Assembly (NCBI GenBank): GCA_033239005.1
Contig: BSQZ01000035.1
Span: 5,642,501 to 5,706,500 of the forward strand
DNA from: Lamellibrachia satsuma
Taxonomy: Eukaryota; Annelida; Polychaeta; Sabellida; Siboglinidae
Direction of reading: 5' to 3'
Length of the DNA stretch: 64,000 bases
A program made the translations under genes and the position numbers. The notes below the pieces were generated by a model. It did not search any database. It worked only from the letters and a program-made list of their open reading frames with translations, and had not been told where the DNA came from. Below, piece after piece: positions 55,401-64,000 of the stretch. Position 1 is the first letter of the stretch, and each line of letters starts with the position of its first letter.

Positions 55401-58400
55401 TAACTAAAAAAACAATTGGTGCTAGAGTTGGCATGCTTATTCTCCATCATATGTAGATAGTAACACACTCAGGGTTGTTTGATTTAAATCACTCAAAAAA
55501 ATCATTGATTTATGATTTTTTTTTACTTCCAATTTTTTTAATCGCTGATTTATATGAATTTAACGCAAATAATTGTTTACAAATATCCAGATCAACAAAG
55601 TTTTGTATGTTTTTTAATACACAAGCATAAAGTATGCACACTTGTGTAGCTGTATTGACACCAGATAGCCTGACAGTAAAATATTTTATGACATTGTGTA
55701 TGTTTGAGCTATTCCCTTGCTGAATGCAGTGAAGCCACATCAACTTGTCTTCCAGAGCAAGTATCTTTTCAAGTCAGAAACCCCGAGTTAAAGTCCACTT
55801 AGAGCTTGTGCTAGTTGTTACCAATTCAGTATGTTGACTCAGGTTTAACAAGATTTAACCTTTTGAAGACCAAGTTTCTGGGGCAAACGCTACTATAACC
55901 AAGGGAGGGTATCTATAGATGGTTGCAGAATGAAAACTACCATAGATAAGTATACAAAAGTATATATTTTCTGAAACAGCATTTATTTCTCTATTTGATT
56001 ACACAAGAATGAATGTTGTGTGATTACTAAACAAAAAAAAAATTGAATTAATTTTTTTATATATATTCTTGATTATTATGCAATCCCTACAAAAAATATA
56101 CATGCAAATACAGCAAATATGTGTTTCATTGTGATAAATAATATGTACTCTATAAATCTGAACAAAAATTGCTGTCATTTGAGGCAAATATGTAAAAAAT
56201 ATCTCGCATAGTATGCAAGTAGCATGAGTGTAGAATGTGGGCACGGATAACTAATGGTTCAGTGTATTGAACTGTAAAATTCATGATGTTCAAAATAGTT
56301 ATATCAAAATATATATTTTCTGTGGGTCGGCATGCTGTGATGGGCCAGACTGTGGGTCGGCAGGCTGTGATGGGCCAGGCTGTGATGGGCCAGGCTCCTG
56401 GTTGGCAGGATGTGGTGCTTCTAAAATTGAAACAAATGTATCAAATATCATTTCATCTATAAATAAAGGAAACAATTGACTGTCCTGTATGCATTATTTA
56501 CTTGTTACTAATAATGTGCAAAATATACCCAGTAAACAAGGTGCAGCAAATAACATTACAACATAATTGAACAAACACACTTTAATATCGCTCACCCTAC
56601 CCCAAAACTGACACGCCCACCACAAGCGAGTGCCCTGTTTGACAGCTGTCAAAATATGGTTGGTCATGGCTGCCGCTTCCTACCATTATGTTTTCTATCT
56701 AAATTACTGATTTCAATGTAAAAAACATTATTATGTTGGGAGACATCGATGCCTCAAAGGTTTTCTTCTAAATTTTACCTGTGTTTGCACCTGCGTAGCA
56801 AAACATATCTGAAATTTCGCTGTCCGAAGCATCTGGTGACGGCACATATTCATCCAAATCGTCAGCCACATCGATCTCGCTGTCAACAACACTGCTTTCG
56901 TCTGATTCATCCGAATCTAAACCTATAGCATCCAATACCCGTTCGTAGTCGTCAATCCCTCGAATCAGGAATCGTCGACGATCCATGTTCAACTTCACAA
57001 AGCTCTCAAAAATTTAAAAACAACAGGAAAAATCTCGGAATGGTCTCAAAATGGCAACAAATTATATGGCTGTATACGGGTCTTTCTGTATTGGCTATGC
57101 ACAGAAACGCTGCTGACATCTAGCGATCAACGTAAGCACTACTCGCCAACCCCGATATATTGGGGTTTGGTCCTCAAAAGGTTAACAAGATTTAACAAGA
57201 TTGCGAGGTGAGACAGTCTGGGCTACAATTATTTAATACTGTACCAATTTGCTGTCTGGTTGTAGACGCTTAGAGTACAGTGGCCTAGTGCCCTGCGCCG
57301 GCCTATAATTTGCCCAGGCCCGGTCCAGACCGTGAATATTTGGCCCAGGCCCAGTCTGGCCCGCAAGTTTCAGGCCCATACCCGGCCCATACCCGCGGGC
57401 CAAAGATGGGTAAGCCAGCAAGCCCGCAGCCCGCTAAGTTTAGAGAAGATAAAACTATAATCTTATAAGAAATACGAAACACAAATAAACTGTAAAACAG
57501 ACTTATTGTTTTGATAAATAAACAAAATAATATATGAACATTGTATAATGTTTACTACTGAAATACTAATGTCAGTTGTTGTTTAGTAGTGTCTAGCTAG
57601 TAGCTAGTACTAGAACTACTAAGTCACCCACTGGCACTGACACCCAGTGGCATTTCGACACTGAACAGTTGACACTAGTTAACACAATTGAAAAATGCCA
57701 ATTACGAACTGGGGTGGGTACTGGCACTACTGGGTAGTGGGCAGTGGCTAATGGCCAGTGGGCTGGTAATTCAGGAGGGCAATATTTGGAAGGAAGACGT
57801 AGACAATAGAATGTCCACTGGTTGGGTCAAAGGGTGATAAGTTGGTGGTTAATCATGGCTTGACTGCCTCTGCAAATATGTCTAAAGGAAACATTTGGGG
57901 CTGGCTGCTTCCAGCCAGGTGAACTTAATTAAGTGGCCTGATATGGGGCCATTAGATCTATGCAAAAGGGTACATTCATGCCAAAAATATGCAGTTTACA
58001 GAGTTTACTCCAGTCACAGTGTCTTGGAAAGCCAGTACATGTTTAACCCATTAGACCTCACAACGGCCGCGGCCGGCCGCTCTGTGCAGTCCTAGAACGG
58101 CTGCTGCCGGCCGCATACAGGACCCTCTATTTAAAAAAATCCTGGCGAATAACTACTGACCTAAACGCTACTAAATTTTGCCACACCCTAGCGGATACAT
58201 TTTGCAACAACAACAGCTCGTTACTTGCATGTGTTGCCCTTTCGGAAATCATGATTTTCATCAGTTTTGTTCACGCTATCTCGAAAATTTTTATTTCTAA
58301 ATTTGTCATGATAAAATATGGTGTAACCTGAAATATAACCGTCAGAATTTGATAATGTTTTCAGTGGTGCAAAGCTAACACATATAGCTACATTTTCTTC

Positions 58401-60395
58401 ACTGAGTTGCATAGGGTTATGGCATGGGATCATTTTCAAATGTCAGTCGCAACTTTCAAAGTTTTAACAAATGTACTATTTTGTCTTTGCAAATTGTGAT
58501 CAAATGTCAACATTTTATTAATATATCCTATTTCTATGTATACATGCATGTGGAGAAATTACTACTCTTCAAAATAAACACAACTTGTAATTGTCAACAT
58601 TGAATAGTTTTTTCTACAAATTTTTTAACACAAGGAGGTAAAATTGCTCAAAATTTGCCAGAAATCCTGGGAACATGGTGGCATGTTTTAATAAAATCCT
58701 GGGGCCTAATGGGTGAAAGAATTACAATACCAAGATATGGGCATGCGACTATGCATATATTTTATATGAAATGTCTCTATTAAAAGAATGCACATTATTA
58801 AAATTATACCATAGGAAGTCCCATTGTTGAAGAGGTTAAACTGCATTCCAATATATAAAGCACTAGTGTCATTCATAATTCCATGCAAGGTCTCAATTTG
58901 CAACTATATAATACTAAAGAAATAATTTTAAGCATTCATTAACCGGAATTACAATTAATAATAAAGTTAATAATCTGGGTTTTGTATGAATGTTTTTATT
59001 ATGTCCAGGCCCAGCCCAAGCCCGATGTGTTTAAATTGTTTTCAGGCCCGGCCCGGGCCCGCAATATGTAGGCCCAGCCTGCGGGCCTGGCCAGGCTTGG
59101 ACCTAAAGCCCAGCCCGTGCAGGGCACTATGAGTACACAGAGCCCTGAACAGGTGCTAATCCACCCTCTCAGCAAACATTAGCACTGCTACAGCCACAGA
59201 CACATAGGATGCTTTCCTTTCCATGACAGATTATGCAACAGGGGGTGAGGCCTTGTGGACGTTGTCTAATGTCTTTATATAAGCAGAAATCATGTACCCT
59301 CTGTTAAGACAAGTACCCAAATCGATTTGAATAGAACACGTTTGAAAGAGTTTATAAATATAAACATCTATATAAATGTCTATATAAACCAGATTTAAAA
59401 AAAAAAAATAAAAAATCCGATTTAAATCAAATAAATCCGATTTAAAAAAAAAAAATCATGAATTTTTCAACCCTGAACATACTACAGTTCCACTTCTGTA
59501 TTAGTTCTCTTAATCTGATTGGATCATTAACACACCTACATATCTAGGTATACGAGAGGTTTTAAGTTTCTATCTTGATTATTACCTATTCCATCTCTAG
59601 TAAAAAAAATTATGTAAATTTTTTTGTCAAATGCAAAAAACCTCTGAAAACATAGTTCTAGACGATATGTACCTGGGTCATTCCAAAATATTGGTATTTT
59701 AAGTAGAACAAGAACTCTTAGTGATTTCCAAAAAATGGCAAATTGGAATCTGCAACAAGTCAACAATTTAAATGACCATAACTCAGAAACTATTTGAGCT
59801 ATAGGCCTATGGTTTGATGTGTGTGTGGTTATATTGACCTGTGGATTAATTGGTAAAATTTTGGTTGAATTCAGAAACATGAGTGCAACATGCCTTGGTT
59901 GATTTAAGATGGAATGCCCCCCCCACACATACGCACGCATGCACATGCATGCATGCATACAACTATTAATAACCGTTTAGTACCTCACACTGAGAAATGT
60001 AAATACTGCTAGTACCATGAAATAAAAAAAGTCATGTTATCAACAATAACCTTAAATCTTTTAATGAACACATCCCAACATCACCATTTAGCGTTTTATG
60101 CTGTTTAGAATGATCCGGTAATCCACTTTTTGTGAATTATTTTAACACATTTAAATGTCTGTTACAGAAGTCCAATGATTTATTACTGGATTAGAAAATT
60201 GTTCTTGACATGTGTGTATGTTTTTTATTTTGACTTTTTAATTTTTTTCTACACAACGTGTGTTTATATATTGTTATTCTTTCTACATGTATGTACTTTT
60301 GATGCACAACCACCTGAGTGTATATTTATATATTTATTAAATTTCATGATTTTATGGTACAAATATATCTGACATATATATTATATATATATATA

Positions 60396-60460
<65 letters not shown>

Positions 60461-60464
60461 TATA

Positions 60465-60524
<60 letters not shown>

Positions 60525-60527
60525 TAT

Positions 60528-60573
<46 letters not shown>

Positions 60574-61176
60574 CCTAACATCTAACCAATTTGATCGAAG
60601 TAATTTAGTAAATTCTTTCTTTTTTATTTACGTTTCTTTTTTTGCAGACTGGTACAAAGTGATTCGAGTAGGTGCTATTGCTTGCTCAAGCTCGGGAAAC
60701 TCCCCAACCTGTCGTCGCTATGACATCTGGGGCTACCCAACAGTGAAGGTAAGTTACAGTGCAGTTTAATTACCAGTTACTCATTTTATCCATTAAGCGT
60801 AATTACACAAAGCATCTTGTCATAATTTAGTAAATTAAGTGTGATGCGTTTCCTTAAAATGACTTTGTACTGACTTAAAATGACTAGTACTGTTCATGTT
60901 GATTTTGCTAATTTTAAATTTGAAAGAAAGAAAGAAGATATATCTTGTATTAGCTAACAACATTCCATGTTGTAAGGTGATCACCTAGACACAGTTCAAA
61001 GTCACACTCCCTGGCTGTACACAATAGATAATGTGTGTTGGTAAACAGGATATGGTGTTGGATTTAAGGAGCTGTGTAATCCAAAGTAGAATACAGTAAA
61101 AAGCCCCTAGGTCAAAACCACTTTGGTTAAAGCCCCTCTTATATAGAAACCCTTATGTAAGAAACACCTTTGAAAA

Positions 61177-61246
<70 letters not shown>

Positions 61247-64000
61247 AACATTGCCATGTAAAGGAGTTTTGACTTGGATCGAAAGTGAACAACATAGACA
61301 TAACTATGCTTAAATACAGGATTCCAAGCAGTGGTGTGAAATAGTACTGCCGCTGAGAGTGTAGTGTCAATGTTGTGACACAAAATGTGTAAATACATAA
61401 ATATTTATTTAATTTCTTGCATTTTTGCAGTTTTTCCCACCCAAATCTGCAGATTCACACAAGGGAACAAGTTTTAATGGTGACAGGACAGCAGATGATC
61501 TGAGAAAGAAGGCTTTGGACTACCTGTTGGACTGGTTGAAGACACACAGTGCCCCAGCTTCCTGGCCTAAGCTGACCCCTTACAGGTATAATTTCATGTA
61601 CATTGGCATTGTATTGATTTATACTAAATATTAGTCACAGTATTGCTGAAGGACACATGAGGGCAGGAGTCTGGGATTACATGTGTGCTCATGAGAAGTG
61701 CAGTTGGTCTGTCACAACGTAATACATGTGTGCTCATGAGAAGTGCAGTTGTAATACTCATGTTATTGCTTATCCATTTGCAGATCAATCTCCGAGTTTG
61801 TCTCATCATGTGGCACTGCCCGGCACCGCTTCCTCGTGGCTGACAATGACAAGTACCTAGCAAGAGAGGTAACAGGCATTGCCCTCGCGCAGGCTGGCAT
61901 CAGGATGACTTAATTTGCCTTATTGTGTAATAATTTGTTTTAGTGTTTTTACAGTTGGGCATGCATGGAAATTGTATAAGTTGAGGCTGCACTGCAGTGG
62001 TTCAAGACTGATTGGTAGATTAATGATGGATGGCAGAAGAACTCACATGAAATTTCAGTAATAGGATTTTAGTTTCACAATAAGTAAATCATATTAAAAT
62101 CAAGACAGTCTTGTATATTTAGTGTTGCTAACTTGCTATTTCACCTGGAGCACACGGCAGTTTGTTATCTAAGATCCAAGGGAGACAATTTACTATGACT
62201 GTTGTAGGTCATTCTGGATTTCTCGTATGCGCACCCTGGGGTGTGTGTAGGTCAGATGAAGAGGTCAGATGCTAGACGGGCTGGCATCTCCAGCTTCCCT
62301 TCCCTCAACCTAGTTACAAGCAGTGAGCAGATGCATACAATTAACATGTAAGTTTCTTCCAATTGTTGATCCATCATAAATTACAGTTTGGTAATGATTT
62401 ATGTGTCTTGAGTGGCTCTTGTGTGCTTGTATTTATGGTTTATTGATTACTTTAGCCAGAATGTTAGTGTAATCATTTCCCACGTGGTGTATGGATATGT
62501 ATATTTCATGCTTTGATAGCAATCATACTTTTTTACTGTTTTCTTAATAAATATTTAATTTAATTGTGTTAAGAGTACAATGTTTTTATTATATAATTAT
62601 GCTATAAATTATTATAAATTAATTCTATTCCAACATCTTGATCGCCCAAATATGTTTTAATGAAACACAATTTTAAAATATAATTTGACGGTTAGATGTA
62701 TATGAATATCAACCTATGCATTCAACACGCAATGTAAATATGATATTTGGGGCGAAACAATTGAAATTCAACAAACAACAGTCAAACTATATTAACAAAT
62801 TGTGGTTCATTAAAACACATTTGGGTGGGCAAGATGTTGGAATAGATATATTTGATACTACATAAATATTTATTAAATTTCATGATTTTATGGTACAAAT
62901 GACCAGACGAACCTTTAATAACAAACTGCATTTCATGGAACTACACACGATGTCTTTGTCATGGACATTTCTATCTTCCAGCAATGGTGGTGGTCGCAAG
63001 GCAATGGCGACTGCCATCAGAAGCATTCTGAATGGCCACTACGACTCAGGTGTGTCTAGCCCACAAACCACACAGAAGACACCAGCAGTAAATACCACCT
63101 ATCTGTATACGTAAGTACCATGAGAAATAAACAGTATGAGAAATGTGTCTGTCAACATAGCACTTGTGTTAGGAAAACCTTCAACAGCTGTTGATGCATG
63201 TTTTTTTAGTTGTGCAGATTTTTGTGGCCTTGTATAACACTGTTGGTGCTGTCTCGGTAAGCTATCAAATACACTTTATGTTGTGTTCCATTGGTGTCCT
63301 CATTTAAAATATACAAGGCATTACAAATAGATAGACACAAAGTTCTATTTAGTTGCAATTTAAAATGCAGTTTTATTTATGTGTTGGCAAAGCCACTTAT
63401 TTTCTGGTCACCTTTGGACACCCCTCTTTGTTGTATCAGTCATATGGCATAATTTTTATACAATCAGATTCCAGCTGCACAAATTTAGTTCATTATCATT
63501 TAACTGTGGTGTCATAGTAAACATTCTTATCAAACTAGGCTTATTCATTCATAGATACGAACAAGAAATGTACCTTCTTGGGTGTACTTACTTACTTATC
63601 CTCTTCATAACCTAGTTAGTGCTTAAGGCCTCCTTTGGTGTAATAATGTTTTATTTAACAACATCTGTAGTTCAGTTTACAAATAAATCAGCTTGGATCC
63701 AAGAAACCAGCTTGTGTTATTGTTTGGCCTAATACGAATAAAATGTCTAGATGGTCCAGGCCCCCAGAAAACTTGGAGTGAGCTGTTTATTACTCCCTCT
63801 GTTATAGGCCCCCAGACGGTGTGCACAACTTTGACCTGGAGTCAGCCGTTTATTACTCCCTCTGTTCTAGGCCCCCAGACGGTGTGCACAACTTTGACCT
63901 GGAGTCAGCCGTTTATTACTCCCTCTGTTCTAGGCCCCCAGACGGTGTGCACAACTTTGACCTGGAGTCAGCCGTTTATTACTCCCTCTGTTCTAGGCCC
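52170..64000 (+). CDS. QSOX: Quiescin sulfhydryl oxidase, exons 1-7, 3' end outside window
   Basis: QSOX is a secreted or Golgi flavoenzyme that makes disulfide bonds with O2, fusing a PDI-like thioredoxin unit to an Erv/ALR oxidase. Exons: 52170-52407, 60648-60748, 61431-61585, 61784-61868, 62208-62347, 62982-63110, 63808 onward. All junctions are GT-AG and in phase (848 nt before exon 7). Seen: signal peptide 1-19, first thioredoxin domain with WCGHC (C61, C64), the [13 protein letters not shown] cis-proline region, then the redox-inactive second thioredoxin domain ([19 protein letters not shown]). The Erv/ALR domain with its FAD site lies beyond base 64000. Only the N-terminal third to half is present. 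Exon 7 carries an unusual 63-bp tandem repeat. Confidence 0.94.
53390..54645 (-). pseudogene. 5'-truncated LINE reverse transcriptase in QSOX intron 1
   Basis: Minus strand: [32 protein letters not shown] (motif A), [20 protein letters not shown] (motif B), then RLFAEFQI where the catalytic FADD box should be, [38 protein letters not shown] and [11 protein letters not shown]. The catalytic Asp pair is destroyed by a small deletion, and at least one frameshift lies near 53900. Different family from the CR1-like element at 43-47 kb. Confidence 0.87.
56290..56405 (+). repeat. Short GC-rich repeats (GGCTGTGATGGGCCA)
   Basis: GTGGGTCGGCAGGCTGTGAT / GGGCCAGGCT words repeated about four times, inside the piggyBac-like element. 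Confidence 0.8.
56768..56998 (-). pseudogene. piggyBac-type transposase N-terminal fragment
   Basis: A 76-codon frame with [20 protein letters not shown] followed by an acidic, Ser-rich stretch ([20 protein letters not shown]). A short basic start and a long acidic segment are typical of PGBD/piggyBac N-termini, and it lies between TTAA-flanked piggyBac-like ends reading inward from the right end. The catalytic DDD core is missing, so this is a relic of an internally deleted element. Confidence 0.6.
57286..59129. mobile_element. GGCCC-rich transposon nested in the hAT-like element
   Basis: Ends TAGTGCCCTGC and GCAGGGCACTA are perfect 11-bp inverted repeats. The subterminal regions are dense in GGCCC/GGGCC (CCAGGCCCGGTCC; CAGGCCCGGCCCGGGCCC). 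No clean target duplication, though GAGTACA occurs just outside both ends. A shorter relative is at 8345-8504. Interior AT-rich, without a transposase. Confidence 0.7.
59660..59920. mobile_element. Possible short element with GGGTCATTCC / GGAATGCCC ends
   Basis: GGGTCATTCCAAAATATT at 59671 and GATTTAAGATGGAATGCCCC at the right. A similar start, GGGTCATTCCGTGTCAAATC, occurs alone at 52737. No target duplication identified. Confidence 0.35.
60377..60571. repeat. (TA)n array before QSOX exon 2
   Basis: TA blocks separated by ATTAATATATAATA; ends about 75 bp upstream of the exon 2 acceptor. Confidence 0.95.
60648..60748 (+). CDS. QSOX: QSOX exon 2
   Basis: Acceptor TTTTTTTGCAG, donor GTAAGT. 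It reads [20 protein letters not shown] then [14 protein letters not shown], the thioredoxin-fold strand with the C..C pair and the cis-proline GYPTVK loop of QSOX. Confidence 0.95.
61180..61242. repeat. (TA)n array
   Basis: About 31 TA units in QSOX intron 2. Confidence 0.97.
61431..61585 (+). CDS. QSOX: QSOX exon 3
   Basis: Acceptor ATTTTTGCAG, donor GTATAA. It reads [20 protein letters not shown], ending the first thioredoxin domain, and the helix [20 protein letters not shown] that links to the second. Confidence 0.94.
61784..61868 (+). CDS. QSOX: QSOX exon 4
   Basis: Acceptor CATTTGCAG, donor GTAACA. It reads [20 protein letters not shown] then NDKYLARE, the start of the second thioredoxin domain. 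Confidence 0.92.
62208..62347 (+). CDS. QSOX: QSOX exon 5
   Basis: Acceptor CTGTTGTAG, donor GTAAGT. It reads [20 protein letters not shown], then [23 protein letters not shown] is the cis-proline position of the second thioredoxin domain. Confidence 0.94.
62982..63110 (+). CDS. QSOX: QSOX exon 6
   Basis: Acceptor CTATCTTCCAG, donor GTAAGT. It reads [20 protein letters not shown], then a polar Thr/Pro/Gln-rich linker to TTYLYT. The linker has no strong family motif, but phase and position agree. Confidence 0.88.
63760..64000 (+). repeat. 63-bp in-frame repeat carrying splice acceptor and exon start
   Basis: Three identical 63-bp units (63808-63870, 63871-63933, 63934-63996) and the first bases of a fourth. 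Each contains GCCCCCAGACGGTGTGCACA...CCCTCTGTTCTAG, so each ends in a pyrimidine-rich TCTAG that mimics the acceptor. A shortened 48-bp relic (63760-63807) with TGA in place of a Ser codon precedes them. Confidence 0.95.
63808..64000 (+). CDS. QSOX: QSOX exon 7 start, DLESAVYY helix, tandemly repeated
   Basis: Acceptor CCTCTGTTATAG then GCCCCCAGACGGTGTGCACA. It reads [19 protein letters not shown], matching the conserved DLESAxxY helix that follows the second thioredoxin domain in QSOX. The unit is repeated in frame (see repeat entry), so where the real exon ends cannot be told from this window. Confidence 0.85.

Larger units (their letters stand above)
55859..57181 (-). mobile_element. piggyBac-like element flanked by TTAA
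   Basis: Left end TTAA then CCTTTTGAAGACCAAG (55859); right end, reverse complemented, TTAA then CCTTTTGAGGACCAAA (57181). Ends agree at 14 of 16 bases, and TTAA occurs on both sides (55855-55858, 57182-57185), the signature target of piggyBac. About 1.3 kb, non-autonomous, carrying one transposase N-terminal exon. Confidence 0.85.
55470..59475. mobile_element. hAT-like element (CAGGGTTG ends) hosting two nested transposons
   Basis: Left end CAGGGTTGTTTGATTTAAAT; right end is TTCAACCCTG, i.e. CAGGGTTGAA inward. Flanks AACACACT (55462-55469) and AACATACT (59476-59483) match at 7 of 8 bases, as a worn 8-bp hAT duplication. Internal AAATCGGATTT-like and A-rich sequence lies near the ends. A piggyBac-like and a GGCCC-rich element are inside. 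No transposase of its own seen. Confidence 0.72.
52408..60647 (+). other. QSOX intron 1 (8.2 kb)
   Basis: Hosts a minus-strand LINE tail, a hAT-like element with two further transposons nested inside, and a (TA)n block close to the acceptor. No internal exon seen. Confidence 0.85.

Noticed and set aside
57286..59129. 8-bp target duplication for the GGCCC-rich element
   Set aside because: GAGTACA lies near both ends but at different distances, so I did not accept it as a true duplication.

Overview
The window is nuclear DNA of an animal, most likely a marine invertebrate. Genes are split by GT-AG introns, the two host genes are metazoan families, and the rest is dense with non-LTR retrotransposons (LINEs), hAT and piggyBac transposons, minisatellites and very long (TA)n and (CA)n arrays. 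I cannot place the species.

Host gene 1, minus strand, 857-28661: thirteen consecutive coding exons of an M13 (neprilysin / endothelin-converting-enzyme type) type II membrane metalloprotease. I rebuilt them by matching splice sites and reading phase. They sum to 1548 nt (516 codons) without a stop: cytoplasmic tail, transmembrane anchor, then the N-terminal two thirds of the ectodomain. The zinc-binding catalytic exons lie beyond base 1. Its introns hold LINE remnants (4.3-7.6 kb), several minisatellites and one very large palindromic element.

Giant palindrome, 8738-17599, inside M13 intron 7: an 8.86 kb element with ~400 bp terminal inverted repeats beginning AGTAGTTAG, a 6-bp TGTGTG target duplication, and mirror-image arms of (TA)n, 62-bp and 20-bp satellites around a palindromic centre. 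Its right arm keeps a C-terminal fragment of an adenain-like cysteine protease. Terminal structure and protease together point to a collapsed Polinton/Maverick derivative. A related repeat at 37.0-38.1 kb supplies the unoccupied insertion site.

28.7-52.1 kb: no host gene recognised. It holds LINE fragments of several families, a nearly full-length CR1-like LINE (43.4-47.0 kb, minus) whose ORF2 stays open across a deletion that removes half of the reverse transcriptase, and a hAT transposon (48433-50690, perfect 8-bp target duplication) carrying a broken transposase and a nested LINE tail.

Host gene 2, plus strand, 52170-64000 and beyond: quiescin sulfhydryl oxidase (QSOX), exons 1-7. Intron 1 (8.2 kb) contains a LINE tail and a nested set: a hAT-like element (55470-59475) that received a TTAA-flanked piggyBac-like element and a GGCCC-rich element. 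At exon 7 a 63-bp in-frame unit carrying its own splice acceptor is repeated at least three times and runs off the window.

M13 (an ectoenzyme) and QSOX (secretory-pathway disulfide formation) are not an obvious functional pair; their closeness looks incidental.
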